64,000 bases of DNA from Actinomadura bangladeshensis (GCF_004348335.1 NZ_SMJW01000010.1:1-64000); one strand, 5' to 3'. Counted from the stretch's first letter, positions 42,450 to 51,268 are shown. Made by a program: numbers and translations. Notes: generated by a model from the letters alone, not told the origin.

Positions 42450-42476
42450 AACACCGGAACGGCCCCGCCGATTCCC
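42450..42476 (-). promoter_or_regulatory. Sigma-R-type autoregulatory promoter of sigR
   Basis: Reading leftwards, GGGAAT (42476-42471) is followed after exactly 18 bp by GTT (42452-42450). This is the published sigma-R consensus GGGAAT-N18-GTT, and it lies 38 bp before the sigR start, upstream of the long-isoform ATG as in Streptomyces. Confidence 0.8.
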
Positions 42477-42573
42477 CGGGCCGGCGGCCGGGGAGCCCGG
42501 TCGCCGGATCACGCAGGGTGCTGACCGGCCCCGGACGGGGAAGAAGTGACGTATACGGCGAGAACAGGAGCAA

Positions 42574-43392
42574 TTGGTGCACTCCGTGCATTCGGCGCGA
42601 CCTTCCGAGCCCACCATCGCCAGCCTGCGCGACAGCTCCGGGGCCGCGGCCGGGGACTCCCTGGCGCGCTACTGGACGTTCTACCGGGCGGTGGCGGACG
42701 CCCAGCTGGCCCGGTGGCTGCCGCCCAGGCCGTCCCGCGTCCTGGACATCTCCGGCGGGCACGGGCGCACCGCCGACCGCGCCGCCGGCGCCGGCCACAC
42801 GGTGCTGGAGGTGCGCGACCCCGAGCGCCCCGGCCGGTCCGCGGCCCGGGGCGAACCGGGGCGCCCCGCGCGCGGCACGATCCCGCTGGTCGGCGACTCC
42901 GGCACGCTGTCCTACCTGGTCGACGCCTCGGTGGACGCGGTGATCGCCGAGAACCGGGTGCTGTCGCGGCACCTCGCCACCGAGGCCACCATCGCCGAGA
43001 TCGCCCGCGTGCTGCGCCCCGGCGGGCGCGTCCTGCTCTGCGTCGACTCCCTGACGCTCGGGATGGCGCTGCTCGCCGAGCGGAACTACTGGGCGCACCT
43101 GTCGGACGTCCCGAGCGCCGAGGTCGTCCTCGTCCCGTGGCCGGACGGGACGATCACGCGCTCGTTCTCGTCCCACCAGCTCCGCGAACTGCTCGCCGAC
43201 GCGGGCCTGGACGTCGAGTGGATCAGGCCGCGCACCGCGCTGTCGCCCTCGACGGTCGAGCACGTGCTGGCCGAGTCGCCGGACGCGCTCCCCCGGCTGA
43301 TCCGCACGGAGCTGAGCGCCGGCCGGCCGGACGAGTCCCTCGGCTTCCACCTGCTCGCCAGCGCCCGCAGGACCGGCCGGCCGCGCCGCTAG
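42574..43392 (+). CDS. Class I SAM-dependent methyltransferase
   Basis: The product has 272 residues from TTG 42574, with AGGAG directly upstream; GTG 42577 is a near alternative. SAM motif I is RVLDISGGHGRTADR (about 58-72), and the post-motif region SVDAVIAENRVLSRHLATEA leads to EIARVLRPGGRVLLCVDSL, a typical methyltransferase segment (motifs V-VI). The acceptor is unknown. It is divergent from sigR and its start region lies next to the sigma-R promoter, so co-regulation is conceivable. The stop overlaps the convergent DksA-like gene by 4 bp. Confidence 0.82.
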   Translation: MVHSVHSARPSEPTIASLRDSSGAAAGDSLARYWTFYRAVADAQLARWLPPRPSRVLDISGGHGRTADRAAGAGHTVLEVRDPERPGRSAARGEPGRPARGTIPLVGDSGTLSYLVDASVDAVIAENRVLSRHLATEATIAEIARVLRPGGRVLLCVDSLTLGMALLAERNYWAHLSDVPSAEVVLVPWPDGTITRSFSSHQLRELLADAGLDVEWIRPRTALSPSTVEHVLAESPDALPRLIRTELSAGRPDESLGFHLLASARRTGRPRR

Positions 43393-43730
43393 CGGCGGCG
43401 GTCGCGCCTCGCCTGGCAGGTGATGCAGCGGGCGGCGTCCGGACGGGCCTCCAGGCGCCCCTCGGGAACCGCCTCGCCGCAGTCGACGCACCGGCCGTAG
43501 GCGCCGGCGCCGATCCGCTCCAGCGCGGCGGCCACCCCGGCGCGGTGGCGTTCGAGGGATTCCAGCGCCGCCGCCACGCGGTCGTGGGCGGTGAGCCCGG
43601 CCCCGGCGTCGGCGGCGGAATTGTCGCGCTCGGGCGTCTCGCCGCGGAGAATGGCGATGGACCGGTCGAGATCGGCGAGCATGCCCGCGAGGCGGGAACG
43701 GGCGGCGGCGGTGTCCACGATCGTGCGCAC
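43389..43730 (-). CDS. TraR/DksA-type C4 zinc-finger protein
   Basis: The product has 113 residues from GTG 43730. An N-terminal antiparallel helical hairpin (about 5-75) is followed by the C4 zinc finger CVDCGEAVPEGR to CITCQ (C-x2-C-x17-C-x2-C). DksA/TraR-like proteins enter the RNA polymerase secondary channel and modulate initiation, often with ppGpp; the coiled-coil tip here lacks the DxxDxA signature that I would expect of full DksA, though AADAGAG sits in the loop. Cytoplasmic. Monocistronic or in a unit with the SRAP gene upstream. Confidence 0.88.
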   Translation of the reverse strand: MRTIVDTAAARSRLAGMLADLDRSIAILRGETPERDNSAADAGAGLTAHDRVAAALESLERHRAGVAAALERIGAGAYGRCVDCGEAVPEGRLEARPDAARCITCQARRDRRR

Positions 43731-43786
43731 TCCCCTCCCCCCGAGGCTGCTGCGGTCAGAACAAGGCGGTCGGAACAGGGCGGCGG

Positions 43787-44581
43787 TCAGAACAAACTGT
43801 CGGACCGGTTACCCGGACTATCCCCAGAAATCACCGGTTCTATGAGTTCCGGCCCGTTGTTTCGCACGCTGTTGACCGCCTTCGACACCGGGTAGGCGTC
43901 CATTGTCCCGGCCATGGCGGGGACCAGGAGGCCGCGGACCCGCTCGGTGTCGGTCAGCTCCGGGTCGAGCCAGGCGTCCCAGCGGTCCCGCTCGACGATC
44001 ATCGGCATGCGGTCGTGGATGCGGCCGAGGTCGTCCGGCGCGTCGGTGGTGATGACGGTGCACGTCCAGATCCACTCGTCCTCGGGCGACTTCCACAGTT
44101 CGTAGAGGCCGGCCATCGCCATGATCTCGCCGTCGTTCGGGTGGATGAAGTAGGGCTGCTTCTGCGGCTTCCCCTTGGCCTTCTTCTCGCCGTCCGCCGG
44201 GTCGGGCGAGGGGCCTTGGCCCTGGAGGGTGTACCACTCGAAGTAGCCGTCGGCAGGCAGCAGGCAGCGGCGCCGCGCGAACGCCCGGCGGTAGGACGGC
44301 TTCTCGTGCACGGTCTCGAAGCGCGCGTTGATCATGCGGGATCCGATGGACAGGTCCTTCGCCCAGGACGGGACGAGCCCCCAGCGCACCGTCCGCAGCT
44401 GCCGGACCGCGGGCTCCTCCTCGGGGGCCTCCTTCGGCCGCCGGTTCAGGACGGCCGGGACCTGCTTGGTCGGGGCGACGTTGTAGTCGGGCTGGATGTC
44501 CCCGTCGACGGCGTCGAGCTGCACCTGGAACTCGTCCAGCAGCTCCTGACGCGCGCGGGTGGTGGCATAGCGTCCGCACAT
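43787..44581 (-). CDS. SOS response-associated peptidase (SRAP/YedK/HMCES)
   Basis: The product has 264 residues from ATG 44581. Cys2 follows the initiator Met (MCGRYATTRA), which after Met removal forms the thiazolidine crosslink with abasic sites in single-stranded DNA. Other family motifs: YNVAPTKQVP (Asn of the active site), RWGLVPSWAKD, MINARFETV, RCLLPADGYFEWY (Glu) and HDRMPMIV (His). All key residues are present. There is an insert of about 25 residues (PSPDPADGEKKAKGKPQKQ) before the last Tyr-Phe strand. It protects abasic sites at forks. I saw no LexA box directly upstream. Confidence 0.93.
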   Translation of the reverse strand: MCGRYATTRARQELLDEFQVQLDAVDGDIQPDYNVAPTKQVPAVLNRRPKEAPEEEPAVRQLRTVRWGLVPSWAKDLSIGSRMINARFETVHEKPSYRRAFARRRCLLPADGYFEWYTLQGQGPSPDPADGEKKAKGKPQKQPYFIHPNDGEIMAMAGLYELWKSPEDEWIWTCTVITTDAPDDLGRIHDRMPMIVERDRWDAWLDPELTDTERVRGLLVPAMAGTMDAYPVSKAVNSVRNNGPELIEPVISGDSPGNRSDSLF

Positions 44582-44659
44582 GGGTCCCATGACACCACGC
44601 GCCGGGGACAGCGGACGGGGGCGCGCTTGAGGTGCGGCGCGCTGGGCATGTAGCGGGCT

Positions 44660-45679
44660 ATGCGACCCTTCACGACCCTGGCCCGCCCGCTCGTGGCGGC
44701 GCCCTACATCATGACCGGCCTGGACGCCATCCGCGATCCGCGCGAGCGCGCCGAGCAGGTCGGCCCGGCCGTCAAGCCGGTCGCCGACCGGCTCGACTGG
44801 ATGCCGAAGGACCCCGAGACCCTCGTCCGCATCGAGGGCGCGCTCAGCCTCGGCACGGGCGCGCTGCTGCTGACCGGCAGGTTCCGCCGGCTGACCACGC
44901 TGATGCTCGCCGCGCAGCTGATCCCGGCGCTGGCGACCGAGCACCGCTACTGGACCGAGGACGACCCCGAGCGCCGCGCGAACGAGCGCTCCCACCTGCT
45001 GAAGAACGCGGCGCTGTTCGGCGCGCTGCTGATGTCGGCGACCGAGCCGCGCCGCCCGCCGCGCACCGCGGAGCTGCGGCGCGCGATGCGCGAGTCGCAG
45101 ATCAGGACCGGCGCCGAGGCCAAGGCCATGCGCAAGGAGGCCGCCGCCACGCTGCGGAACGCCCGCCGGGAGGCCGCGCACCAGGTGCGGGTCGCCCGCG
45201 CGGAAAGCGGCCGCAAGAGCGCCAAGCAGGCCGCGAAGGCGGCGCGCAGGATGCCGGCCGCGAAGCCGGGCGGGCTGCTGCGGACCGGCAAGGCCGGCGG
45301 GACGGGCCTGTTCAAGGCCGGCAAGGCGGGCGGCAAGGCGGGCAAGGGCGGCATGGCCAAGGCCGGCCGGGCCGGGGGCGCGCTGACGAAGATCGGTGCC
45401 GCGGGCTCGTTCAAGGCGGGCAAGGCCACCGGCGCGCTGAAGGGCATGGGTTCGCGGGGCCGGTCCAAGGGCGGCCTCTTCTCCCGTGGCGGCAACCCGG
45501 ACATCCGGGAGATGGCGGCGTTCCGCGCCGGGCAGGCGGCGAAGGCGGGCAAGGCCGCGGGCAAGAGCATGAAGGCGGGCGGCGCGACGCAGGCGGCGAA
45601 GGCCGTGAAGGCCGGCCGGACGGTGAAGACGGGCACCGCCGTCCAGGCGGGCAAGGTCCTGGAGGCGGTCAAGCGCTGA
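44660..45679 (+). CDS. DoxX-family membrane protein with long basic Lys/Ala/Gly tail
   Basis: The product has 339 residues from ATG 44660. Residues 1-130 resemble DoxX with three to four TM segments (LVAAPYIMTGLDAIRDP, IEGALSLGTGALLLTG, LTTLMLAAQLIPALATEHRY). Residues 135-339 are a highly basic, low-complexity tail rich in KAGKA, AAK and GG units (FKAGKAGGKAGKGG, AAKAGKAAGKSMKAGG), much like histone-H1/HU-tail repeats. The tail would be cytoplasmic if the topology is as usual, and could bind nucleic acid or acidic polymer. Such a fusion is not part of ordinary DoxX proteins, which are about 130-170 residues. Reaction unknown. Confidence 0.82.
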   Translation: MRPFTTLARPLVAAPYIMTGLDAIRDPRERAEQVGPAVKPVADRLDWMPKDPETLVRIEGALSLGTGALLLTGRFRRLTTLMLAAQLIPALATEHRYWTEDDPERRANERSHLLKNAALFGALLMSATEPRRPPRTAELRRAMRESQIRTGAEAKAMRKEAAATLRNARREAAHQVRVARAESGRKSAKQAAKAARRMPAAKPGGLLRTGKAGGTGLFKAGKAGGKAGKGGMAKAGRAGGALTKIGAAGSFKAGKATGALKGMGSRGRSKGGLFSRGGNPDIREMAAFRAGQAAKAGKAAGKSMKAGGATQAAKAVKAGRTVKTGTAVQAGKVLEAVKR

Positions 45680-45688
45680 CTTCCCGAA

Positions 45689-45717
45689 GGAAACCTTAAA
45701 AGAGGCTCAAGACGGTT
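45689..45717 (+). promoter_or_regulatory. Possible ECF-type promoter upstream of the sigma factor gene
   Basis: GGAAAC (45689-45694), 18 bp, then CGGTT (45713-45717). The AAC-type -35 and the spacing resemble ECF promoters and could be autoregulatory. It is 80 bp upstream of the start at 45798, so a leader of some length is needed. Confidence 0.35.
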
Positions 45718-45797
45718 GAACCGGGGGCGGGCGGGCTCCGTACTGCCAGGTGACCAGTTGCATCCACCGTCCTCCACCCCCACGGAGCGCCCCGGCC

Positions 45798-46406
45798 ATG
45801 GCCCTTCCCGGATCGACCGGACGCCAGCCCGGCGGGTTGCGGAGCCTGCTCCGCCGCCCCGGCACGGTACGTCCGCCATCGGCCGCGAGTCCGCCGCGCG
45901 ACGACGACGAGGAGATCGCCGCCGCGCTGTACCGCGAGTACCATCGGCCCCTCCTCGCGTTCGTCCTCCGGCTGACCGGCGGTGACCGCCAGTGGGCCGA
46001 GGACGTGGTGCAGGAGACCATGATCAGGGCGTGGCGCAGCGCGGACCGGCTCGATGACCGGACGTCGTCGCTGATGCCGTGGCTGGCCACGGTCTCCCGG
46101 CGTATCGTGATCGACAACCGGCGGCAGCGCGAGGTCAGGCCGCCGGAGGTCGGCGACGGCCCCCTGGAGAACCTCCCGATGGCGGACGAGATGGACGGCC
46201 TGCTGCGCAAGGTCGTCGTGGCGGAGGCGCTGGAGTCCCTCTCCCCGGCGCACCGCCAGGCGCTGACGGAGACGGTGCTGCGCGACCGCACGGTGAACCA
46301 GGCCGCCGAGTACCTCGGCATCCCGGTCGGGACGGTCAAGTCCCGCGTGTACTACGCGCTGCGCGCCCTGCGCGTCGCCTTGGCGGAAAGGGGGGTGACC
46401 TCATGA
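45798..46406 (+). CDS. ECF RNA polymerase sigma factor
   Basis: The product has 202 residues from ATG 45798; ATG 45750 would add 16 Pro/Arg-rich residues. Region 2: EIAALYREYHRPLLAFV-like segment, LTGGDRQWAEDVVQETMIRA, then WLATVSRRIVIDNRRQRE; region 4: EALESLSPAHRQALTETVLR, then EYLGIPVGTVKSRVYYALRA. It is coupled to a zinc-finger anti-sigma factor by a 4-bp overlap. This pair resembles the actinobacterial SigL/SigK-RskA-type modules, where the membrane anti-sigma holds the sigma factor until a signal arrives. Target genes unknown. Confidence 0.92.
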   Translation: MALPGSTGRQPGGLRSLLRRPGTVRPPSAASPPRDDDEEIAAALYREYHRPLLAFVLRLTGGDRQWAEDVVQETMIRAWRSADRLDDRTSSLMPWLATVSRRIVIDNRRQREVRPPEVGDGPLENLPMADEMDGLLRKVVVAEALESLSPAHRQALTETVLRDRTVNQAAEYLGIPVGTVKSRVYYALRALRVALAERGVTS

Positions 46407-47131
46407 GTTCCCAGATCGAGCACACCGACGTCGGCGCCTACGCCCTGGGCCTTCTGGAAGCCGGCGACCGGCGGGCGTTCGAGGCGCATCTGCACGGGTG
46501 CGGCCGCTGCCAGGCCGAGCTCGGGGAGCTGTCCGGGACGGCCGGGGCCCTTTTCGAGCTGGCGCCGGGGGCGGCCGAGCCGGGCCCGGCGGCGGCCGCG
46601 GAGGGGGACGAGCCCTCCGCACCGCCGGCGCCCGTGCTCGACATGGTGCGCCGCAAGCGGAAGGCCGACCGCCGGTTCCGCCGCACCGCGTACGCAGTCG
46701 GCACGGCCGCCGCGGCGGTGGCGCTGGGCGCGGGCGTCGCGGTCGGGGCGGCATTGGGCGCCACCGGCGGCGACGAGGGGAAGCCGCCGCCGGTGGCGCA
46801 GCAGTCCGTCACCGGTCAGCGGTTCCAGGCGACGAACGCGAGCACGGGCGCGTCCGGAACGGTCGGGCTGGTCGACAAGGGGTGGGGCACGCAGGTCAGC
46901 CTGGAGCTGCGCGGCATCAAGGGGCCGCTGCGCTGCCACCTGGAGGCCGTGTCCCGGAGCGGTGAGCGCAGCGTGGTCGCGGGCTGGCGCGTCCCCGACA
47001 AGGGCTACGGCGTGCCCGGCCAGCCCAAGCCGCTGGTCATGCAGGGCGGGACGGGCCTCGACCGGCAGGACATCGACCACTTCACCGTCCGGCTCGACGA
47101 CGGCGGGACGCTGCTGACGATCCCCCTCTGA
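46403..47131 (+). CDS. Membrane zinc-finger anti-sigma factor (RskA-like)
   Basis: The product has 242 residues from ATG 46403. An N-terminal ZAS-like domain has HTDVGAYALGLLEAGDRRAF and the H-x3-C-x2-C motif in HLHGCGRCQAEL. An Ala/Pro-rich linker follows, then one TM segment (about 95-120, AYAVGTAAAAVALGAGVAVG), then an extracytoplasmic RskA-like beta domain (SGTVGLVDKGWGTQVSLELR, then GPLRCHLEAVSRSGE). This architecture sequesters the cognate sigma factor at the membrane. It is coupled to it by the ATGA overlap. The gene ends 39 bp before aroA. Confidence 0.9.
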   Translation: MSSQIEHTDVGAYALGLLEAGDRRAFEAHLHGCGRCQAELGELSGTAGALFELAPGAAEPGPAAAAEGDEPSAPPAPVLDMVRRKRKADRRFRRTAYAVGTAAAAVALGAGVAVGAALGATGGDEGKPPPVAQQSVTGQRFQATNASTGASGTVGLVDKGWGTQVSLELRGIKGPLRCHLEAVSRSGERSVVAGWRVPDKGYGVPGQPKPLVMQGGTGLDRQDIDHFTVRLDDGGTLLTIPL

Positions 47132-47170
47132 TTCCCGCTGCGATTTCCCCCGGCCCGATAACCTTGGGTC

Positions 47171-48442
47171 ATGCCCTCTCCGCATTGGTCCGCCCCGGTC
47201 GCGCACGCCCCGGTGGACGCCACCGTGCCGCTGCCCGGTTCGAAGTCGATGACGAACCGGGCGCTGGTCCTCTCCGCGCTCGCCGCCGGGCCGGGCCGGG
47301 TCGTCCAGCCGCTGCGCAGCCGCGACACCGACCTGATGGCCGCGGCGCTCCGCGCGCTCGGCACCGGGATCACCGAGGACGGCGGCGACTGGGCGGTCGT
47401 CCCGGGTGAGCTGCGCGGCCCCGCGAGCGTCGACACGGGCCTGGCCGGGACGGTGATGCGGTTCCTTCCGCCGGTCGCGGCGCTCGCGTCCGGCGAGGTG
47501 TCCGTGGACGGCGACCCGCGCGCGCGGGAGCGGCCGATGGGCCCGATCATCACCGCGCTGCGGGCGCTCGGCGCCGCGATCGACGACGGCGGGCGGGGCG
47601 CGCTCCCGTTCACCGTGCGCGGGACGGGCTCGGTGAACGGCGGCGAGGTCGTGATCGACGCGTCCGGGTCGTCCCAGCTGGTGTCGGGGCTGCTGCTGGC
47701 CGCGCCGCGCTTCGAGAAGGGCGTCGACGTCCGGCACGCGGGCCCGCCGGTCCCGTCGGCGGCGCACCTGGCGATGACCGTGGAGATGCTCCGCGAGGCG
47801 GGCGCGGCGGTCGAGGCGGAGGAGAACGCCTGGCGCGTCGCCCCCGGCCCGCTCCAGGGCCGCGAGTGGGCGATCGAGCCGGACCTGTCGAACTCGGCGC
47901 AGTTCCTCAGCGCCGCGCTGGTCACGGGCGGCCGGGTGACGGTCCCCGACTGGCCGGCGGAGACGACGCAGCCCGGGGACGCGCTGCGCGGGCTGCTCAC
48001 CGCGATGGGCGCCGAGGTGACCCACGGGCCCGGCGGCCTGACCGTGCGCGGCCGGGGCGGGTTCGCGGGCCTGACCGCCGACCTGCACGAGGTCGGCGAG
48101 CTGACCCCGGTGCTCGCGGCGCTGTGCGCGCTCGCGGACTCCCCGTCCCGGCTGACGGGCATCGCGCACCTGCGCGGCCACGAGACCGACCGGCTCGCCG
48201 CGCTGGTCGCCGAGATCAACGGGCTGGGCGGCGACGCCGCCGAGCTGCCGGACGGGCTGGAGATCCGGCCGCGCCCGCTGCGCGGCGGCGTCTTCCACAC
48301 CTACGACGACCACCGGATGGTGATGGCGGCGGCGGTGCTCGGCCTGGCCGTTCCCGGCATCGAAGTGGAGAATCCGGGCACCGTCGGCAAGACTCTTCCG
48401 GACTTCACTCGGCAGTGGGCGTCGATGCTGGCGCCCGCCTGA
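47171..48442 (+). CDS. aroA: 3-phosphoshikimate 1-carboxyvinyltransferase (EPSP synthase)
   Basis: The product has 423 residues from ATG 47171. It makes 5-enolpyruvylshikimate-3-phosphate from shikimate-3-phosphate and PEP, the sixth step of the shikimate pathway. Family motifs: [20 protein letters not shown] (shikimate phosphate site), [16 protein letters not shown] (which has T-V-M-R where class I enzymes have GNAGTAMRPL), [38 protein letters not shown] and [14 protein letters not shown]. It is of the actinobacterial type near the glyphosate-sensitive/insensitive boundary; I make no call on resistance. The rsgA frame begins 15-58 bp downstream, so the two are co-transcribed. Confidence 0.96.
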   Translation: MPSPHWSAPVAHAPVDATVPLPGSKSMTNRALVLSALAAGPGRVVQPLRSRDTDLMAAALRALGTGITEDGGDWAVVPGELRGPASVDTGLAGTVMRFLPPVAALASGEVSVDGDPRARERPMGPIITALRALGAAIDDGGRGALPFTVRGTGSVNGGEVVIDASGSSQLVSGLLLAAPRFEKGVDVRHAGPPVPSAAHLAMTVEMLREAGAAVEAEENAWRVAPGPLQGREWAIEPDLSNSAQFLSAALVTGGRVTVPDWPAETTQPGDALRGLLTAMGAEVTHGPGGLTVRGRGGFAGLTADLHEVGELTPVLAALCALADSPSRLTGIAHLRGHETDRLAALVAEINGLGGDAAELPDGLEIRPRPLRGGVFHTYDDHRMVMAAAVLGLAVPGIEVENPGTVGKTLPDFTRQWASMLAPA

Positions 48443-48457
48443 CGGCAGGGGCGGACA

Positions 48458-49465
48458 CTGGCTCGACGAGTACACGACTACGACGAGGACGACGTCCGGG
48501 TGCGGCCCGGGCGCCGCGGGTCCCGGCCGCGCACCCGCCGCCGTCCCGCGCACGAGGACGCCTCCGGCGGGTTCGTGATCGCGGTGGACCGCGGCCGGTA
48601 CCGGTGCCTGGTCGACGGCGGCACCGGCGACGAGCGCGGCGTGACCGCGATGCGCGCCCGGGAGCTCGGCCGCAAGGGCGTCGTCGTGGGCGACCGGGTG
48701 GCGCTGGTCGGGGACGTGACCGGCGCCCCGGACACGCTCGCCCGGATCGTGCGGGTCGAGCCGCGCACCTCGTCGCTGCGCCGCACCGCCGACGACACCG
48801 ACCCGTTCGAGCGGATCATCGTCGCGAACGCCGACCAGCTCGCCATCGTGACCGCGCTGGCCGACCCCGAGCCGCGCCCCCGGATGATCGACCGGCAGCT
48901 CGTCGCCGCCTACGACGCCGGGATGGACCCGCTGCTCTGCCTCACCAAGGCCGACCTCGGCGACCCGGACGCGCTGGTCGCCGAGTACGCGCCGCTCGGC
49001 GTCCCGTACATCGTGACCCGGCGCGGCGGCGACCTGGACGAGCTGCGCGGGCACCTGGCCGGCCGCACCAGCGTCCTCGTCGGCCACTCGGGCGTCGGCA
49101 AGTCGACGCTGGTGAACGCGCTCGTCCCGGACGCCGAACGCGCCGTCAGCCACGTCAACGCGGTCACCGGCCGGGGCCGGCACACCTCCTCGTCCGCGAT
49201 CGCGCTGGAGCTGCCCGGCGGCGACGGCTGGATCATCGACACCCCGGGCGTGCGCAGCTTCGGCCTGGCGCACGTCGACCCGGGCAACGTGATCAACGCG
49301 TTCGAGGACCTCGCCGAGGGCGCCGCCGAGCGCTGCCCGCCGCACTGCGACCACTTCCAGGACGACTGCGGCCTGGACGCGTGGGTCGCCGAGGGCCATG
49401 CGTCGCGGGCCCGTCTCGACTCGCTGCGCCGCCTCCTGTCCTCCCGCGAGGCCGAGAGCGACTAA
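48458..49465 (+). CDS. rsgA: Ribosome small-subunit-dependent GTPase A, probable CTG start
   Basis: The product has 335 residues if it starts at CTG 48458, or 321 from GTG 48500. It is a circularly permuted GTPase: OB domain (RGRYRCLVDGGTGD), G4 CLTKADL before G1 GHSGVGKSTLVNAL, G3 DTPGVRSFG, then the zinc motif CPPHCDHFQDDC. It assists late 30S assembly. Upstream of GTG 48500 the same frame reads HDYDEDDVRV, which matches the conserved N-terminus of recalled Streptomyces and mycobacterial homologues. No ATG, GTG or TTG lies between the aroA stop (in the same frame) and that block, so CTG 48458 behind CAGGGGCGG is the best start. Confidence 0.93.
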   Translation: MARRVHDYDEDDVRVRPGRRGSRPRTRRRPAHEDASGGFVIAVDRGRYRCLVDGGTGDERGVTAMRARELGRKGVVVGDRVALVGDVTGAPDTLARIVRVEPRTSSLRRTADDTDPFERIIVANADQLAIVTALADPEPRPRMIDRQLVAAYDAGMDPLLCLTKADLGDPDALVAEYAPLGVPYIVTRRGGDLDELRGHLAGRTSVLVGHSGVGKSTLVNALVPDAERAVSHVNAVTGRGRHTSSSAIALELPGGDGWIIDTPGVRSFGLAHVDPGNVINAFEDLAEGAAERCPPHCDHFQDDCGLDAWVAEGHASRARLDSLRRLLSSREAESD

Positions 49466-49480
49466 CCCGCGGCAGCCGGG

Positions 49481-50329
49481 CTAGCCGCGCGACTCCTCGA
49501 AGAGGGTGCGGGCCTTGGCCTCGGCCTCGTTGAGCGCCTTGACGTGCCGGGGCGCGAGTTCCTCCACGCACCGGGTCATCTCCTCGGTGACGTGGCTGAA
49601 CGCGCTCTCCTCCGCGCCGCGCAGCGCCGCCCGGACGGTGGCCGAGCGGGCGCCGAGCGCGGCCCACTCCAGCTCCAGCCGCGCCACGGCCTCGTCGAAC
49701 GCGCGGGACGTCTCGGCGCCGGCGCTCCGCAGCTCGTCCGGAACCGGTCCCCGCCCGGCCTTGCGGGCGTGGCCGGAAAGGGCCGAGATGCGGCTGGCCA
49801 GCGTCAGCCCCTCGCGGGCGAGCGGCAGCACGTCGTGGATCAGGTCGGTGACCGCCTTGGCGAGCTCCTCCACCCGGGTGAGCAGCGTCTGCGTCGCCTC
49901 CTCCAGCGCGGTGGAGGTCCGTTCGGCGACCTGCTCGGCGACGTCCTGCTGCTGCCTGGACAGCACCGCCACGACGTCGCGGTCCAGCAGCCGGCGCAGC
50001 TCCCGGTGCCGGGCGCCGTGCTCGCCGGGCCCGGCCTGCTCGGTCCAGTCGGCCCAGACCCGCTCGATGCGCTCCGCCCCGGACGCGGCGATCTCCGCCG
50101 TGATCTCGTCCAGGGCCTCGCCCACCCGGGCCTTCAGCCGTTCGACGCGGCCGTAGAGCGCCTCGCGCTTGAACGGGTCGTTGAGCTCGTTGAGCTGCGC
50201 CTGCAATCGACGGGACACGTCGATGGCGTGCTCTGCCAGGGGGACGAGGCGGTCGGCGAGCTCGTCGAGCGTCGCCGCCCGGCGCGGGTCGGTCAGCTCG
50301 GCCACCCACGCGGGAAGGTCGTGCGCCAT
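49481..50329 (-). CDS. Coiled-coil protein of unknown function
   Basis: The product has 282 residues from ATG 50329; ATG 50338 would add three residues. Nearly the whole sequence is predicted helical with heptad-like Leu/Ala spacing and many charged residues (DELADRLVPLAEHAIDVSRR, QAQLNELNDPFKREALYGRV). There is no signal peptide, TM segment or recognised domain. Similar helical proteins lie between rsgA and hisN in other actinomycetes as far as I recall, but none has an assigned role. It is convergent with rsgA (15 bp between stops) and divergent from hisN. Confidence 0.7.
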   Translation of the reverse strand: MAHDLPAWVAELTDPRRAATLDELADRLVPLAEHAIDVSRRLQAQLNELNDPFKREALYGRVERLKARVGEALDEITAEIAASGAERIERVWADWTEQAGPGEHGARHRELRRLLDRDVVAVLSRQQQDVAEQVAERTSTALEEATQTLLTRVEELAKAVTDLIHDVLPLAREGLTLASRISALSGHARKAGRGPVPDELRSAGAETSRAFDEAVARLELEWAALGARSATVRAALRGAEESAFSHVTEEMTRCVEELAPRHVKALNEAEAKARTLFEESRG

Positions 50330-50464
50330 GGCCCCCATGCTGCCACTGCCCGCCCCGCGGCACCGCCCACCGCGCCCGGCGCGCCCCGTCCGGAGGACCG
50401 AAAAGCCGGATCGGCACGGGTAAGTGTGTCTGGACGGGCGGTGATCAGGGTAGCGTGGCTGGCC

Positions 50465-51268
50465 GTGGCGGGCTATTCCGATGACCTGCGTCTCGCGCAC
50501 GTGCTGGCGGACGGGGCCGACGACATCACGACCAGGCGTTTCCGCGCCCTCGATCTCGACATCGAGACCAAGCCGGACCTGACGCCGGTCAGCGACGCCG
50601 ACCGCAGCGTGGAGGAGCAGATCCGCGGCACGCTGAAGCGGGCCCGCCCGCGCGACGCGGTGCTCGGCGAGGAGTACGGCAAGACCGGCTACGGCAACCG
50701 CTGCTGGATCATCGACCCGATCGACGCGACGAAGAACTTCGTGCGCGGCGTCCCGGTGTGGGCGACGCTGATCGCACTGATGGAGAACGACGAGATCGTC
50801 GTCGGCGTCGTGTCGGCTCCGGCGCTGAACCGGCGCTGGTGGGCGGCGCGCGGCGGCGGCGCCTGGACGGGCCGCAGCCTCACCCGCGCCACCCGCATGA
50901 ACGTGTCCGCGGTGAGCGAGATGTCCGACGCGTCCCTGTCGTTCTCCAGCCTGAGCGGCTGGGAGGAGCAGGGCCGCCTCACCCATTTCCTCGACCTGAC
51001 CCGGTCGGTGTGGCGGACGCGGGCCTTCGGCGACTTCTGGTCGCACATGATGGTCGCCGAGGGCGCCGTCGACATCTCCGCCGAGCCGGAGGTCTCCCTG
51101 TGGGACCTCGCCGCCCTCCAGGTCATCGTGGAGGAGGCCGGCGGCATGTTCACCGACCTGACGGGCGTCCCCGGCCCGGACGGCGGCAGCGTGGTCTGCA
51201 CGAACGGCCACCTCCACGCCGACGTCCTGCGCACCCTGGGCGGCGGCCAGCTCTCCCTGCGCATCTGA
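50465..51268 (+). CDS. hisN: Histidinol-phosphatase, inositol-monophosphatase family
   Basis: The product has 267 residues from GTG 50465 (MAGYSDDLRLAH). The Mg-binding motifs are DLTPVSDADR, GEEYG, WIIDPIDATKNFVRG (DPIDxTxxF) and VDISAEPEVSLWDLAALQVI near the C-terminus. The combination with this context, as in Streptomyces, fits the HisN group that removes phosphate from L-histidinol phosphate, step eight of histidine synthesis. Other IMPase-like substrates are possible but less likely. Cytoplasmic. The upstream region 50330-50464 has a plausible -10 (TAGCGT, about 50450). Confidence 0.9.
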   Translation: MAGYSDDLRLAHVLADGADDITTRRFRALDLDIETKPDLTPVSDADRSVEEQIRGTLKRARPRDAVLGEEYGKTGYGNRCWIIDPIDATKNFVRGVPVWATLIALMENDEIVVGVVSAPALNRRWWAARGGGAWTGRSLTRATRMNVSAVSEMSDASLSFSSLSGWEEQGRLTHFLDLTRSVWRTRAFGDFWSHMMVAEGAVDISAEPEVSLWDLAALQVIVEEAGGMFTDLTGVPGPDGGSVVCTNGHLHADVLRTLGGGQLSLRI

